Of a stretch of DNA of 60,512 nucleotides, positions 9,801 through 18,919 are shown piece by piece (positions within the stretch are counted from its first letter, which is position 1; each line of letters begins with the position of its first letter). The notes beneath the pieces are model-generated. The model was not told where the DNA came from and did not search any database. It worked only from the letters and a program-made list of their open reading frames with translations. The position numbers were made by a program, and so were the translations under genes. The stretch spans positions 1 through 60,512 of the forward strand of contig CAYVNW010000012.1 of the NCBI GenBank assembly GCA_964452915.1. The letters run 5' to 3'. The stretch comes from Colivivens sp964452915 (GTDB lineage: Bacteria; Bacteroidota; Bacteroidia; Bacteroidales; Bacteroidaceae).

Positions 9801-10510
9801 TCGTGAGCTTCTGCGTTGTCTTCATCAACGAAGTGTACGTCGTTGGTGCAAACAATCTTTATGTTGTGCTTACGGGCGAGTTGCATGATTCCGGCATTTG
9901 CAATCTTTTGGATCTCATATGTTTCTCTGTTTGCACGTTGGTTGGGATTCTTCACTTCATGACGCTGAATTTCCAGATAGTAGTCATCGCCAAAGAGATT
10001 CTTAAACCACAAAACAGACTCTTCGGCTTTATCCATTTGACCAGCTGTGATGTATTTAGGTACTTCACCTCCTATACATGCAGAGCAGCAGATAAGTCCC
10101 TCGTGGTATTTCTCAATATCTTCGTGGTCTGTGCGAGGCCTGCCATAGAAACCGTCGGTCCATGCCCTGCTTACAATTTTCACGAGGTTGTGATATCCTT
10201 TTAAGTTCTTTGCCAATAGGATGAGATGCCAGCCACTATAGTCTATTTTTTCCTCCTTGCGTGCTTTCCCTCTTCTTGCGCAATAGACCTCACAGCCAAA
10301 AATCGGTTTGAAGTGTAAGTCTGGGTTTTTACTGTTTACTTTATTGACGTAGTTAAAGAATTCCTTGATGCCGAACATATTGCCGTGATCGGTAATAGCA
10401 ATTCCTTTCATCCCGTTTGCTACTGCCTTGTCAACAAGTTTTTGGATACTTGCTTGACCGTCAAGTATTGAATATTGTGTATGAACGTGTAAGTGTACGA
10501 AATCTTCCAT
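6815..10510 (-). CDS. dnaE: DNA polymerase III alpha subunit
   Basis: 1231 residues; the replicative polymerase subunit. The N-terminus starts with the PHP domain (HLHVHTQYSILDGQ). The catalytic palm follows, with GPGRGSAAGS and the metal-binding acidic motif LPDIDVDFDDD, then the fingers and tandem HhH region (GVGSSAVNSI) and an OB-fold-like C-terminal part. It is the last gene of a minus-strand operon, 14 bp after tsaE, and ends facing the small membrane gene with a 48-bp gap in which I see no clear terminator hairpin. Confidence 0.97.
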   Translation of the reverse strand: MEDFVHLHVHTQYSILDGQASIQKLVDKAVANGMKGIAITDHGNMFGIKEFFNYVNKVNSKNPDLHFKPIFGCEVYCARRGKARKEEKIDYSGWHLILLAKNLKGYHNLVKIVSRAWTDGFYGRPRTDHEDIEKYHEGLICCSACIGGEVPKYITAGQMDKAEESVLWFKNLFGDDYYLEIQRHEVKNPNQRANRETYEIQKIANAGIMQLARKHNIKIVCTNDVHFVDEDNAEAHDRLLCLSTGKDLDDPKRLLYSKQEWMKTKEEMNEVFSDIPEALSNTLEVLNKVEAYNINHDPIMPNFDIPKEFGTEEEYRSRLTEKDLFDEFTQDENGNVVLSKEAADKKIQKLGGYDKLYRIKFEADYLAKLAYDGAKKYYGDPIPPNVAQQIKFELHIMKTMGFPGYFLIVQDYIRAAREQLGVWVGPGRGSAAGSVVAYCLEITKIDPIKYDLLFERFLNPDRISLPDIDVDFDDDGRNKVLQWVTDKYGAEKVAHIITYGTMATKLAIKDVARVQKIPLNVVNAICKAIPDKLPNGKKMNLKNVIECVKEVHDAATSPDENLRTTIEYAQMLENNVRNTGVHACGTIICRDDITDWVPVSTAEDKETHERVNCTQYDGHVIEETGLIKMDFLGLKTLSQLKEAVANIRDSLGIEIDIDNLDITDPATYQLYCDGKTIGTFQFESAGMQKYLRELQPGVFEDLIAMNALYRPGPMDYIPDFIDRKLGRKPIEYDIPCMEKYLKDTYGITVYQEQVMLLSRQLANFTRGESDALRKAMGKKKKDIVDAMKPKFIEGGKANGYDPKILDKIWNDWEKFASYAFNKSHATCYSWVAFQTAYLKANYPAQWMAAVMSRSLADISEISKLMDECRSMSIKILGPDINESKVKFSVNRTGSIRFGLAAIKGVGSSAVNSIIEEREKNGPYKDIFDFFERVSASSCNRKSLECLVWAGTFDSFGLSRETFFSKSANGEEFLDTLIRYGNVYQSDKAEARGGLFGEIEIATVHPPLPADIQEISDIERLNKERELVGIYLSAHPLDEYAVIINNVCNTQLDELDDLTNLRGRTEITFAGIVTEIKVGTTKDGSPCGFVKIEDFKNSHQLKLFGAKWMTVRHLFMPDLPIFIRAQVVPRFKWNPNLLELNITSVELLSEVKKTLLNKVTLSMRLDDLTYEIANELSELADKYKGDTALDFIISESDDNRPIELHSESKIEISKEFVNYLQMHSDIIMMQVN

Positions 10511-10524
10511 AATTAAATGTGCTG

Positions 10525-10935
10525 TCAGTTATGAATAGTTCGGCTTCCGTCATCATTCTCTTCAATATAAAGACGGACAGTCTCTTCTGGTAGGAATTCC
10601 TCGATTTTCTCGGGCCATTCCATAAAGCACAAGGCTTCACTGTTTATATAGTCTTCAAAACCAATATCAAGAACCTCGGAAGGTTTTTGTATACGGTAGA
10701 AATCGAAGTGGTATATTGTTTGTTTGTTGCTGTCAAGATATTCGTTTACAATAGCGAATGTAGGTGAATTTATGACGTCTGTGACTCCTAACGCTTCGCA
10801 GACCGCCTTTATGAATGTTGTCTTGCCGGCTCCCATCTTTCCATAGAAGGCGAATATTTTGTTAGTGCCCATTTCATCGATAAATTGTTGGGCTGCATCG
10901 TGAATACGTTCTATTGATTCTATCTTTATATTCAT
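10525..10935 (-). CDS. tsaE: tRNA threonylcarbamoyladenosine biosynthesis ATPase
   Basis: 136 residues, normal for TsaE. It is the ATPase partner of TsaB/TsaD in making the t6A modification at position 37 of ANN-decoding tRNAs. The P-loop is GKMGAGKTT at about residues 32-40, followed by the family segment SPTFAIVNEY and HFDFYR. It lies between porX (65 bp upstream) and dnaE (14 bp downstream). I recall the porX-tsaE neighbourhood from other Bacteroidetes. Confidence 0.93.
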   Translation of the reverse strand: MNIKIESIERIHDAAQQFIDEMGTNKIFAFYGKMGAGKTTFIKAVCEALGVTDVINSPTFAIVNEYLDSNKQTIYHFDFYRIQKPSEVLDIGFEDYINSEALCFMEWPEKIEEFLPEETVRLYIEENDDGSRTIHN

Positions 10936-11000
10936 TGTGATCTGCTTTCTTGTTTTCGTTGTTTGTTGTGATTCGTTATTTGTATCATTGCATGTTTACT

Positions 11001-12554
11001 TTATCGTCGCCTCTTCCCTTCGAGCGTGATGAGGGGAATAAGCATTTCTTCCATGCTGACACCACCATGTTGAAAGGTGTTTTTGTAGTAATTTACATAG
11101 TAATTATAGTTGTTAGGATATGCGAAGAAACCATCGTTAAGGGCGAAGATGTAGGTCGTACTGATATTAGGCGATGGTAGCATAGCCTTGTGAGGGTCTT
11201 TAAGTTCGAGGACATCCTTTGCATTATAACTCAGATTTTTCCCCAGTTTGTACCTTAGGTTCGTATTAGTGTTTTTGTCTCCTATTACCTTTATAGGATT
11301 GTTTACTCTGATGGAACCATGGTCGGTCGTTATTATTACTTTTGCATTGCTTTGTGCAAGCAGATAGAACAGTTCCCTTATCGGAGAGTGACGGAACCAA
11401 GAGGCAGTTATACTGCGGTATGCCACCTCATCGGAGGCGAGTTCCCGGACCATTCGCGATTCTGTCCGTGCATGCGAAAGCATATCAATGAAATTAACTA
11501 CTATGACATTCAAATCGTTGACCAAGAGAGTGTGGAACTGCTGTACAAGCTTCTCACTTTCTGAAGAGTTATTCAATTTTGTATATGAGAAAGAATTGTG
11601 ACGGCGATAGCGCTCAATTTGTGTCTTGATCAGTGGCGCCTCATTAAGATTCTTTCCTTCTTCTTCATCCTCGTCAACCCATAAGTCGGGAAACATCTTC
11701 TCAATTTGATCTGGCATGAGTCCTGCGAAAATGGCATTGCGCGCATATTGCGTTGCTGTAGGCAGGATACTCAGATATAGTTCCTCATCGAACGTGAAAT
11801 CGTTTGCCAGTTCACGGCTGATAACTCTCCATTGGTCGTACCTGAAATTATCGAATACGATGAGGAATACCTGTTCGTGATTATCCAATAAAGGAAACAC
11901 CTTTTTCTTGAATATGTCCGGACTCATCAGCGGTCGTGAATCAGGCTTTGTCATCCAATCGATGTAATTCTTCTTGATGAATTTTGCAAACCCGTTGTTG
12001 GCTTCCGATTTTTGCATCCTTAGCATATCGGTCATGTCACTATTGGTGGTACTCAGTTCCAATTCCCAATATACAAGTTTCCTGTACACTTCTTTCCATT
12101 CGTCGAGGCTGTATGAGTCGTTAATCTGTGTGCCTATTTTCCCAAAGTTTTGTCGGTAGCTGGTATCGGTTACTTCCGTTTCCAAGTCTTTCTTGTGTAA
12201 GTGTTTTTTTATTGTCAGATATATTTGGTTTGGATTGACCGGTTTGATGAGATAGTCATCGATTTTAGACCCGATAGCTTGGTTCATAATATTTTCTTCC
12301 TCACTTTTTGTAACCATGACTATTGGAATAGTACTGTTTATTTCCTTAATCATTGAAAGGGTCTCCAATCCACTCAATCCTGGCATATTCTCATCAAGGA
12401 AGATAAGGTCAAACGTCTGTTCAGTACACATGTCGACCGCATCACGGCCATTAGTTGCCGTGACCACTTTATATCCTTTCTTTTCCAGGAAAATGATGTA
12501 TGCCTTCAATAGTTCAATTTCATCATCTACCCAAAGTAATGTTCCGTTATTCAT
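11001..12554 (-). CDS. porX: Two-component response regulator with PglZ/alkaline-phosphatase-like effector, PorX
   Basis: 517 residues. Residues 1-125 form a receiver domain: acidic pair D10/D11, phospho-acceptor Asp54 in LIFLDENMPG, and the conserved VTKS and IKP segments. The rest is a PglZ-type alkaline-phosphatase-fold domain with FDNFRYDQW and ITTDHGSIRV, not a DNA-binding domain. This architecture is that of PorX, which in Porphyromonas gingivalis works with the kinase PorY to control type IX secretion genes. Its ATG overlaps the stop of the porW-like gene by one base (TAATG), so the two are co-translated. No PorY-type kinase lies in the window. Confidence 0.92.
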   Translation of the reverse strand: MNNGTLLWVDDEIELLKAYIIFLEKKGYKVVTATNGRDAVDMCTEQTFDLIFLDENMPGLSGLETLSMIKEINSTIPIVMVTKSEEENIMNQAIGSKIDDYLIKPVNPNQIYLTIKKHLHKKDLETEVTDTSYRQNFGKIGTQINDSYSLDEWKEVYRKLVYWELELSTTNSDMTDMLRMQKSEANNGFAKFIKKNYIDWMTKPDSRPLMSPDIFKKKVFPLLDNHEQVFLIVFDNFRYDQWRVISRELANDFTFDEELYLSILPTATQYARNAIFAGLMPDQIEKMFPDLWVDEDEEEGKNLNEAPLIKTQIERYRRHNSFSYTKLNNSSESEKLVQQFHTLLVNDLNVIVVNFIDMLSHARTESRMVRELASDEVAYRSITASWFRHSPIRELFYLLAQSNAKVIITTDHGSIRVNNPIKVIGDKNTNTNLRYKLGKNLSYNAKDVLELKDPHKAMLPSPNISTTYIFALNDGFFAYPNNYNYYVNYYKNTFQHGGVSMEEMLIPLITLEGKRRR

Positions 12555-15475
12555 TAGAATATGTAATTGTCTTCTTCTATATCTTCGTACTCTTCTTCTT
12601 GTTTATTTTCCTCATAAAGGTCGTCCTGATCTTTGATTTCCACGTTAGGTTCATCGAGCAAGTTTTCATCGATTTGCAATTTTCCAACTCTATCGAAAAC
12701 TTCGTTATAGAAGTCAAAGTATTCTGCATAACTGAGTCCGCGTGCAATCTTTGCAAGGTTGTCATCTGATATGATAAATATTTTCAGTCCTTCCAGCTTA
12801 CCGGATATTTCTTTGTTGTTGATCAGTCGATGAAGATAAATGTAGGCTTCATCATAGTTAACAAATGTACCGACTTTCAACAGGCTGATGTCAGGCCCTT
12901 TTTCTATTTGAATATCGAAATTCCTCACGGTAAAATTTGAAAAATTGTATCGTGCCATTTCAAACAGCAGTTGGTTAGCGTTGATGCTGTCTGTCTCGTA
13001 AGCGATGACAAATTGCCAGTTCGTGTTCTTTTCATCGCTGAACGTTGTGTCGTTGGACAGGGAATCGTTATCAATATATCCTCTTCTGCGTTCCCAAATC
13101 GAGCCATTGTTCATACGTCCGCTTGCAAGCAGCCTGCCATCCTGCATCCCTTTAACATACAAGCCTGCAAGTTCGCTGACAGTACTTTGTGGATAGGTGC
13201 TGACAATTTCCTTCATTGCTGACATGAATTGATTTGTTTGTCCGAGATTGAGTTTGCTCATTGCGTCAATGAACATGAAGCGTGCTCTGTTTGCTCCTTG
13301 TGGATATTGTTCTTTAGTATATGCAGCGTCTTTGATTACCGTATTGTAATCGTCCCTCACATATGCATTATATGCATCTTGATAGAATGAGTCCTCTTGT
13401 TCCACGCCGTAACGTGCTTTGAATTCGAATTGGGGGTCGGCAATCAATTTTGCATGCTCATTTTCAGGAAACTCATTCAATAGTTTTTCCTTATAATCGG
13501 CAGCATCACTTGTATAGCCATATCGAGAATATAATTGGAACATGTTGTAGTATGTTTCGTCCATATGCTCAAAGTCTGGGAAATCAATGCAAATCCGTTG
13601 GAATGTGCGTTCGGCAAGTGGAAAATTGTCCATTCGGTCTTTATAAATAATAGCAGAATTGTAAAGTCCGTCAACAAGAGCAAGGTTGGAAGCCTCCATC
13701 TGTTCTTCCGTAAGTGGAATATCTTTCAAATAATATTCCGGCCGGTGAGGGTCGTTTTCATATTCTTGCTGTTTCTTTTGCTCTTCTAATTCCGCTTCCG
13801 ACAGTTGAGGCCCGCTATTTTGTACCGAGTCATTTGTAATGGAATCGGGCATCATTTCGTCGTTAGCTGTTTCCTCACCTTCCTCTTCAGTGGTTACTTC
13901 GTCCGCTAAAACAGTTTTGTTGCTACGCCGCCAGTCGTCAGACAGCTCACGTTGTCCCCACTTCCTTTGAAACTCAGTTTTACCGGCTGCAACAGCTGTT
14001 GGATTGTAGAAGTACCATAAACCAGCATTTTTGTTATTTACATTATTTCTGGCGTTTTGCCCTTGTGCATTGCCCTGTTGCCCTTGTTGTGTCGCATTTT
14101 GTGAGGCTTGTCCGTTTTGGACTGCTTTTTTTGCTTCTTCTTTTTCTTTCTTCTTGACTTCCTCGATAATCTGTTTTATCTTTTGCATCCTTTCAACAGA
14201 ATCCATTCTGGCAAGTGTTTGCAGGCTGTCTTGGAGTTCTACAGCTTGAGCATAAGGGAGTAATTCTTCAAGAATCTTTGCACGTTCGTCAATCTCATCA
14301 TAATCCTCGCGGTCTTTATCGAATAGTCCAAGAGCACCGGAATAACATTCCTGCGCCTTGACGAACTGTTCCGTGTCCCAATATAGCTGACCGAGATGCA
14401 ACCATACAATTCCTTTTTCTATGCCGTTTCGTGTGCTTTTCTCAACACCGTCTTTGTATGCATATAGTGCATGCAGCGTATCCCCTTGCGCCAGATAGAT
14501 GTTTCCGATAGCATAGTATACCTGGTCGAGATAGTTTTTGTTTTTATCACTTCGTGTCATTCGTTTCAGTCGGCTAATCATCTGTTTCGACTGCCCTTTT
14601 GACATGACCTCAGTCTGCTGTATGCGGGCATTGAACTCTAACTCATAAGGTGGATTCTTTGAATATACTTTCCGAAAAGCCTTATAAGCGAACTGGTCCT
14701 GCCCTGTATGATGGTAGAGCTGGCCTAAGAGAAAGTATAGCCGTGCTTTTTCAAGCGAACCTTTCTGCTTCTTTATCGCTGTTTGTATGTATGGTATTGC
14801 TTCTTCATATTGCTGTTGCCGTAATTGACAGTCTGCCAACACGGCGGCTGCGACAGCATTCAGTTTCTTAGGAAAACTGTCGCGTTGTGCTGTGTTAATC
14901 AGATTTTCCGCTTCGAAATACCAATCCATCTCTGCATAGCATTTTGCTTCAAGCACTCTTGCCTGAGCTACAATATTTGGACGTGTGGGAAACAGACGTT
15001 GGATGTATGCGTAGGTTGATGCCGCTTCGAAGTACTCACCCTTTTGAAATTGGGCGTTACCCATAAGAAACCATGCCTTATGTAAAAAAGGATTATATTC
15101 TTTTAGTGCAAGAAATGCCTTACCTTTAGGAGTTCTCCGTTGGCGCGCACTCATTTCAGGCCGTTTAGTGATACTGTGCAACTTGATGGTCTTTTGGCAT
15201 TTCTCGATTGTGCGGTCAAACATCCCAGAGCCTAACTTTTGGGTGGCGCTGTTGCCTGTAATGTAGAATGGAATGATTTCCATGTAGTTGTCTTGATTCC
15301 CATCGCGTTGGGCCTGATAACCCTCGATAAATGCCTGGCTCCCGTTGTAGTAGGTATTGTATTTGGCTTTGAATCCTTGCACACTACGTGTCATGCTCGT
15401 ATTCTTCTTTGTTGAACACGAGTATGCAGTACAAAAGAGTACCATTATTAATATGCAATCAATGATTCTTCTCAT
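12554..15475 (-). CDS. porW: Type IX secretion lipoprotein PorW/SprE (TPR protein)
   Basis: 973 residues. The first 20 residues are a lipoprotein signal ending in AYSC (Cys20). The N-terminal third matches the PorW/SprE start (SVQGFKAKYNTYYNGSQAF, then tetratricopeptide repeats including WFLMGNAQFQKGEYFEAAS). A low-complexity Gln/Asn/Ala linker and an acidic segment lie in the middle, followed by more helical repeats and an acidic tail. SprE is needed for gliding and secretion in Flavobacterium johnsoniae, and PorW for type IX secretion in P. gingivalis. It heads the operon porW-porX-tsaE-dnaE. Confidence 0.87.
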   Translation of the reverse strand: MRRIIDCILIMVLFCTAYSCSTKKNTSMTRSVQGFKAKYNTYYNGSQAFIEGYQAQRDGNQDNYMEIIPFYITGNSATQKLGSGMFDRTIEKCQKTIKLHSITKRPEMSARQRRTPKGKAFLALKEYNPFLHKAWFLMGNAQFQKGEYFEAASTYAYIQRLFPTRPNIVAQARVLEAKCYAEMDWYFEAENLINTAQRDSFPKKLNAVAAAVLADCQLRQQQYEEAIPYIQTAIKKQKGSLEKARLYFLLGQLYHHTGQDQFAYKAFRKVYSKNPPYELEFNARIQQTEVMSKGQSKQMISRLKRMTRSDKNKNYLDQVYYAIGNIYLAQGDTLHALYAYKDGVEKSTRNGIEKGIVWLHLGQLYWDTEQFVKAQECYSGALGLFDKDREDYDEIDERAKILEELLPYAQAVELQDSLQTLARMDSVERMQKIKQIIEEVKKKEKEEAKKAVQNGQASQNATQQGQQGNAQGQNARNNVNNKNAGLWYFYNPTAVAAGKTEFQRKWGQRELSDDWRRSNKTVLADEVTTEEEGEETANDEMMPDSITNDSVQNSGPQLSEAELEEQKKQQEYENDPHRPEYYLKDIPLTEEQMEASNLALVDGLYNSAIIYKDRMDNFPLAERTFQRICIDFPDFEHMDETYYNMFQLYSRYGYTSDAADYKEKLLNEFPENEHAKLIADPQFEFKARYGVEQEDSFYQDAYNAYVRDDYNTVIKDAAYTKEQYPQGANRARFMFIDAMSKLNLGQTNQFMSAMKEIVSTYPQSTVSELAGLYVKGMQDGRLLASGRMNNGSIWERRRGYIDNDSLSNDTTFSDEKNTNWQFVIAYETDSINANQLLFEMARYNFSNFTVRNFDIQIEKGPDISLLKVGTFVNYDEAYIYLHRLINNKEISGKLEGLKIFIISDDNLAKIARGLSYAEYFDFYNEVFDRVGKLQIDENLLDEPNVEIKDQDDLYEENKQEEEYEDIEEDNYIF

Positions 15476-15533
15476 AATTCACCTATATACAATAACGAAA
15501 AAGCGGATCATTTTATTTTAGTGTCACAAACTG

Positions 15534-15541
15534 CAAATATA
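15534..15541 (-). promoter_or_regulatory. Putative -7 box for the porW-porX-tsaE-dnaE operon
   Basis: On the minus strand this reads TATATTTG, matching TAnnTTTG, about 59 bp before the porW start. A -33 TTG at the usual spacing is not present, so confidence is moderate. Confidence 0.5.
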
Positions 15542-15670
15542 GTAAATTACTCGCACATTACCATTATTGTTAATGGAAAATGTTCAAGTGTGATTAAGCT
15601 AATTGGGATAAAACAAGCAAATCTATAGTGTGAGAAAAATGAAAAGCAACAAATAAATATCATTTTATTA

Positions 15671-15701
15671 TTGAAGATTTATAAATAATCTTGTATCTTT
15701 G
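15671..15701 (+). promoter_or_regulatory. Promoter of the GH127 gene (TTG, 20 bp, TATCTTTG)
   Basis: -33 TTG at 15671-15673 and -7 TATCTTTG at 15694-15701 with a 20-bp spacer, a very good Bacteroidetes promoter. It excludes the in-frame ATG at 15691, which lies inside it, and places the true start at 15730. Confidence 0.8.
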
Positions 15702-15729
15702 CGACAGAAATATACGATCAAGTTATAAT

Positions 15730-18700
15730 ATGAACCAACGAAATCCTTTGTTTATTATTGGGCTTATTATCGCAAGCCTGTTTTGTTTCTCATATGCGAA
15801 CGCACAGAGAGAACTTTATCCGCAACACTTTAATTTGGAACAAGTAAAATTATCTGATGGCCCGTTTCGTAATGCAATGTTGGTCAACGCACACAACTTG
15901 CTTAACTACGATGCAGATCGTCTTATGACCCCTTTCATTCGGGAGGCCGGCCTCGCAAATACAACTGACAAGGCAAACAAGTACTACAATTGGATTTCTT
16001 TGCATCCTTCATTTACCAACTGGGGACTTTCCAGCTGGTCTTTGGAAGGACATGTCGGCGGCCATTACCTGACAGCACTCGCACTTACCTATGCGTCATT
16101 GTCGGCCGATGACAGCCAGGCAGATTTGGCGAAACAGGTTAAGTCAAGGCTCGATTATTGCATCGACATACTTAAAGACTGCCAGGATGCTTTCATTGGC
16201 AACTCTGAGGGTATGGAAGGTTTTATCGGCGGCCAACCTATTACGCAGATATGGAAGGGACTATATGCCAATAATTTGACCGAGTTCAAACGTTACGGCG
16301 GATGGGTTCCGTTCTACTGTGAACACAAAGTGCTGGCAGGACTCCGTGACGCTTACATTTATGCAGGTAATACTACAGCCAAAGAGTTATTCCGAGGATT
16401 GGCTGATTGGAGTATAAATGTGGTATCAAAACTATCGGATGCTGATATGCAGACGGTTCTCGGATGGGAACATGGAGGAATGAATGAGACTTTGGCAGAC
16501 GCTTATGCAATTTTCGGTGATACAAAATATTTGACAGCTGCGAAGAAATACAGCCATGCGGAGATGTTGAACGGGATGCAGACTCTAAATACCACATTTC
16601 TCGATAATCGTCATGCAAATACACAAGTTCCGAAATACATAGGCTTTGAACGCATTTATCAGAACGATAAAACGGCGAACACGTATCGGAATGCGGCACG
16701 TAATTTCTGGCAGGACGTGGTGAATAACCGTACAGTCTGTATAGGCGGTAATTCTGTTGATGAACATTTTTTGACGAAGGCAAATAGTGACAGGTACATT
16801 AGTAGCTTGAACGGACCGGAAACTTGCAACACCAATAACATGTTAAAACTATCAGAGGATCTGTTCGACGACACGCACTCTGCGATGTATGCGGATTTCT
16901 ATGAGAATGCAATGTACAATCACATATTAGCGACTCAAGATCCTGAGACCGGTGGTTATGTTTACTTTGCTACGTTACGTCCTCAAGGATATAAGATATA
17001 CTCACAGGTGAACCAGGGAATGTGGTGCTGTGTCGGAACAGGGATGGAAAATCATGGAAAGTATGGCCATTTTATTTATACGCACTCTGCTGCACCCAAA
17101 ACATTGTATGTAAATCTGTTTACCGCGAGCCAACTGACCGATTCCGTTTTCGCCCTAACACAGACTACACGGTTCCCGTATGAAGGAAAGACCGTACTGA
17201 CAATCGATAAGGACGGAGAATACACCATTGCGATAAGACATCCTTATTGGGTTGGCACAGATTTTGCAATAAGTATTAATGGTGAGCCCCAAACATTCTC
17301 TGTAAAGCAAGGAACAGCAAGTTACGTAAGGCTGCAAAGGAGTTGGAAACGGGGCGATACCGTGGAAGTAACACTTCCAATGAGTCTGCGGATTGAGGAA
17401 TGTCCGAATAAAGATGAGTATATTGCACTGAAGTATGGTCCGGTGCTGCTTGCGGCAAAGACGACTGACAGTGATTTGAAGAATGAATATGCCGGAGACG
17501 GACGTATGGATCATGCGCCGGGCAGTATGGCAACATCTTTGTCGATAGTTTCATCTCCTTTGTTGATATGTGAACGCGATTCGGTGCTCGGAAAAATCCA
17601 TAAGACAGGCGATCTTTCATTTGATTTTGATGTCAGTCGGAGCGATGCAGAAACAGGATGGCATACACTGCAATTGCAACCATTCTTTTCTACGCATCAT
17701 GCGCGATACATGATCTATTGGTATCAGCAAACTGCGGAAGAGTTTGCTAAAAGCACTCTTGCGGCAGAAGAAATGCAAAAGCAGGCATTTCTTGCACGAA
17801 CAGTCGATTACGTGGGTACAGGTGAACAACAAAGTGAAGTGGGGCACCAAGCTACTTACTCGTCCAGTTCGACTTATGGAAGTTATAATGGCGAAATCTA
17901 TAGAGATGTACAACGTGACGGTTATATACAGTATGTTTTGTCGAATGCAGGAGGCATAACATTCGACTTGAGTGTAATGTGCCGTTTTACTACAGCCGAT
18001 GCGAACAGAACGTGTACAGTGTATATTGATGGAACTTCATTAGGTTCTTACACGATTCCGTCATCTTTCTCTCCGTCTGAAAATGGTTTTTTCAACTATG
18101 AGTTCCCGATTCCCGATAAGTTGTTAGTGGATGCTGCAGGTGAAGTGAAATCAGAGCTCGTATTTCGTATAGAGGCATCTGGTACAACGCTAGCACCAGG
18201 TTTGTATGAGGTGCGGCTGCTCAAAGATTACAGCAAACAATATAGCACAAATTACAAGTTTGTTGCAAAAGAATGGGCGTTGACAGGCGATGCGGGGCGT
18301 GTGACTCAGGATCATATCGTTTGTGATGAAGATAATAACATTGTGACCGTGACGGCTAATGGAAATAATAATGTGTGTTTAAATTTCAATCAAGAGAAGT
18401 ACACTATCAACACTGAAGACAAATATTTTTTCATTCAGGCGTCGAATGTGAATACAGCGGACGGGAAGACTTATCTTTGGTGGTTTAACGGAACTAATCA
18501 TGGGTCGAGTGTGAAACCTACACAGAGGGAAATATTGGCAAATGGCGATGTGGTTTTCTATTGGGATATTACACAGAGCGGACTTGATGACAAGTTAACA
18601 GGCAGAACATATTCGTTTAGTCAAGGAAATACCATATTTGGGCTCACGTCCACAACCGGCACTACTATAATTAAGAACATTGGTTTTAATAGTGAAATGA

Positions 18701-18837
18701 CTCTGCCCAATGTAATAAGCAGCCTACGCGCAGATATTAATGCCCCGAAAGGTATATATGATATTAACGGACACAAGTTGCAGGCTGTTGCAAAGGGCAT
18801 CAACATAGTGGACGGGCAAAAAGTAATTGTTAAATGA
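15730..18837 (+). CDS. Secreted glycoside hydrolase family 127 (beta-L-arabinofuranosidase-type)
   Basis: 1035 residues from the ATG at 15730. A signal peptide ends near residue 26 (SYANAQ). The catalytic (alpha/alpha)6 domain of the DUF1680/GH127 family follows. In the Bifidobacterium enzyme HypBA1 the active site is a Cys nucleophile with a zinc ion held by Glu-x-Cys and a Cys-Cys pair; here these are E364-T-C366 and W432-C-C in WCCVGTG, so all appear present. Beta-sandwich regions follow, and the last 40 residues form a tail of the GIYDINGHKL...VDGQKVIVK type common at the ends of secreted Prevotella proteins. Likely role: releasing L-arabinose from plant glycans. No SusC/D pair is adjacent, so it is not in an obvious utilisation locus. 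Confidence 0.86.
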   Translation: MNQRNPLFIIGLIIASLFCFSYANAQRELYPQHFNLEQVKLSDGPFRNAMLVNAHNLLNYDADRLMTPFIREAGLANTTDKANKYYNWISLHPSFTNWGLSSWSLEGHVGGHYLTALALTYASLSADDSQADLAKQVKSRLDYCIDILKDCQDAFIGNSEGMEGFIGGQPITQIWKGLYANNLTEFKRYGGWVPFYCEHKVLAGLRDAYIYAGNTTAKELFRGLADWSINVVSKLSDADMQTVLGWEHGGMNETLADAYAIFGDTKYLTAAKKYSHAEMLNGMQTLNTTFLDNRHANTQVPKYIGFERIYQNDKTANTYRNAARNFWQDVVNNRTVCIGGNSVDEHFLTKANSDRYISSLNGPETCNTNNMLKLSEDLFDDTHSAMYADFYENAMYNHILATQDPETGGYVYFATLRPQGYKIYSQVNQGMWCCVGTGMENHGKYGHFIYTHSAAPKTLYVNLFTASQLTDSVFALTQTTRFPYEGKTVLTIDKDGEYTIAIRHPYWVGTDFAISINGEPQTFSVKQGTASYVRLQRSWKRGDTVEVTLPMSLRIEECPNKDEYIALKYGPVLLAAKTTDSDLKNEYAGDGRMDHAPGSMATSLSIVSSPLLICERDSVLGKIHKTGDLSFDFDVSRSDAETGWHTLQLQPFFSTHHARYMIYWYQQTAEEFAKSTLAAEEMQKQAFLARTVDYVGTGEQQSEVGHQATYSSSSTYGSYNGEIYRDVQRDGYIQYVLSNAGGITFDLSVMCRFTTADANRTCTVYIDGTSLGSYTIPSSFSPSENGFFNYEFPIPDKLLVDAAGEVKSELVFRIEASGTTLAPGLYEVRLLKDYSKQYSTNYKFVAKEWALTGDAGRVTQDHIVCDEDNNIVTVTANGNNNVCLNFNQEKYTINTEDKYFFIQASNVNTADGKTYLWWFNGTNHGSSVKPTQREILANGDVVFYWDITQSGLDDKLTGRTYSFSQGNTIFGLTSTTGTTIIKNIGFNSEMTLPNVISSLRADINAPKGIYDINGHKLQAVAKGINIVDGQKVIVK

Positions 18838-18879
18838 AAGTTTTCTGTGAATCTGCATTACGGCAAACGAATAAATTTC

Positions 18880-18887
18880 TAACTTTG
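18880..18887 (+). promoter_or_regulatory. -7 box for trxA
   Basis: TAACTTTG matches TAnnTTTG, 32 bp before the trxA ATG at 18920. AAGGAA lies just before the ATG as a possible ribosome site. No clear -33 TTG. Confidence 0.55.
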
Positions 18888-18919
18888 TATTATATAAATG
18901 AAAATAAGAAAGGAACATT

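Larger units (their letters stand above)
15476..15729. other. Divergent intergenic region between porW and the GH127 gene
   Basis: About 250 bp of AT-rich DNA holding back-to-back promoters (15534-15541 minus, 15671-15701 plus). I see no terminator, RNA gene or convincing operator repeat between them. Confidence 0.6.
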
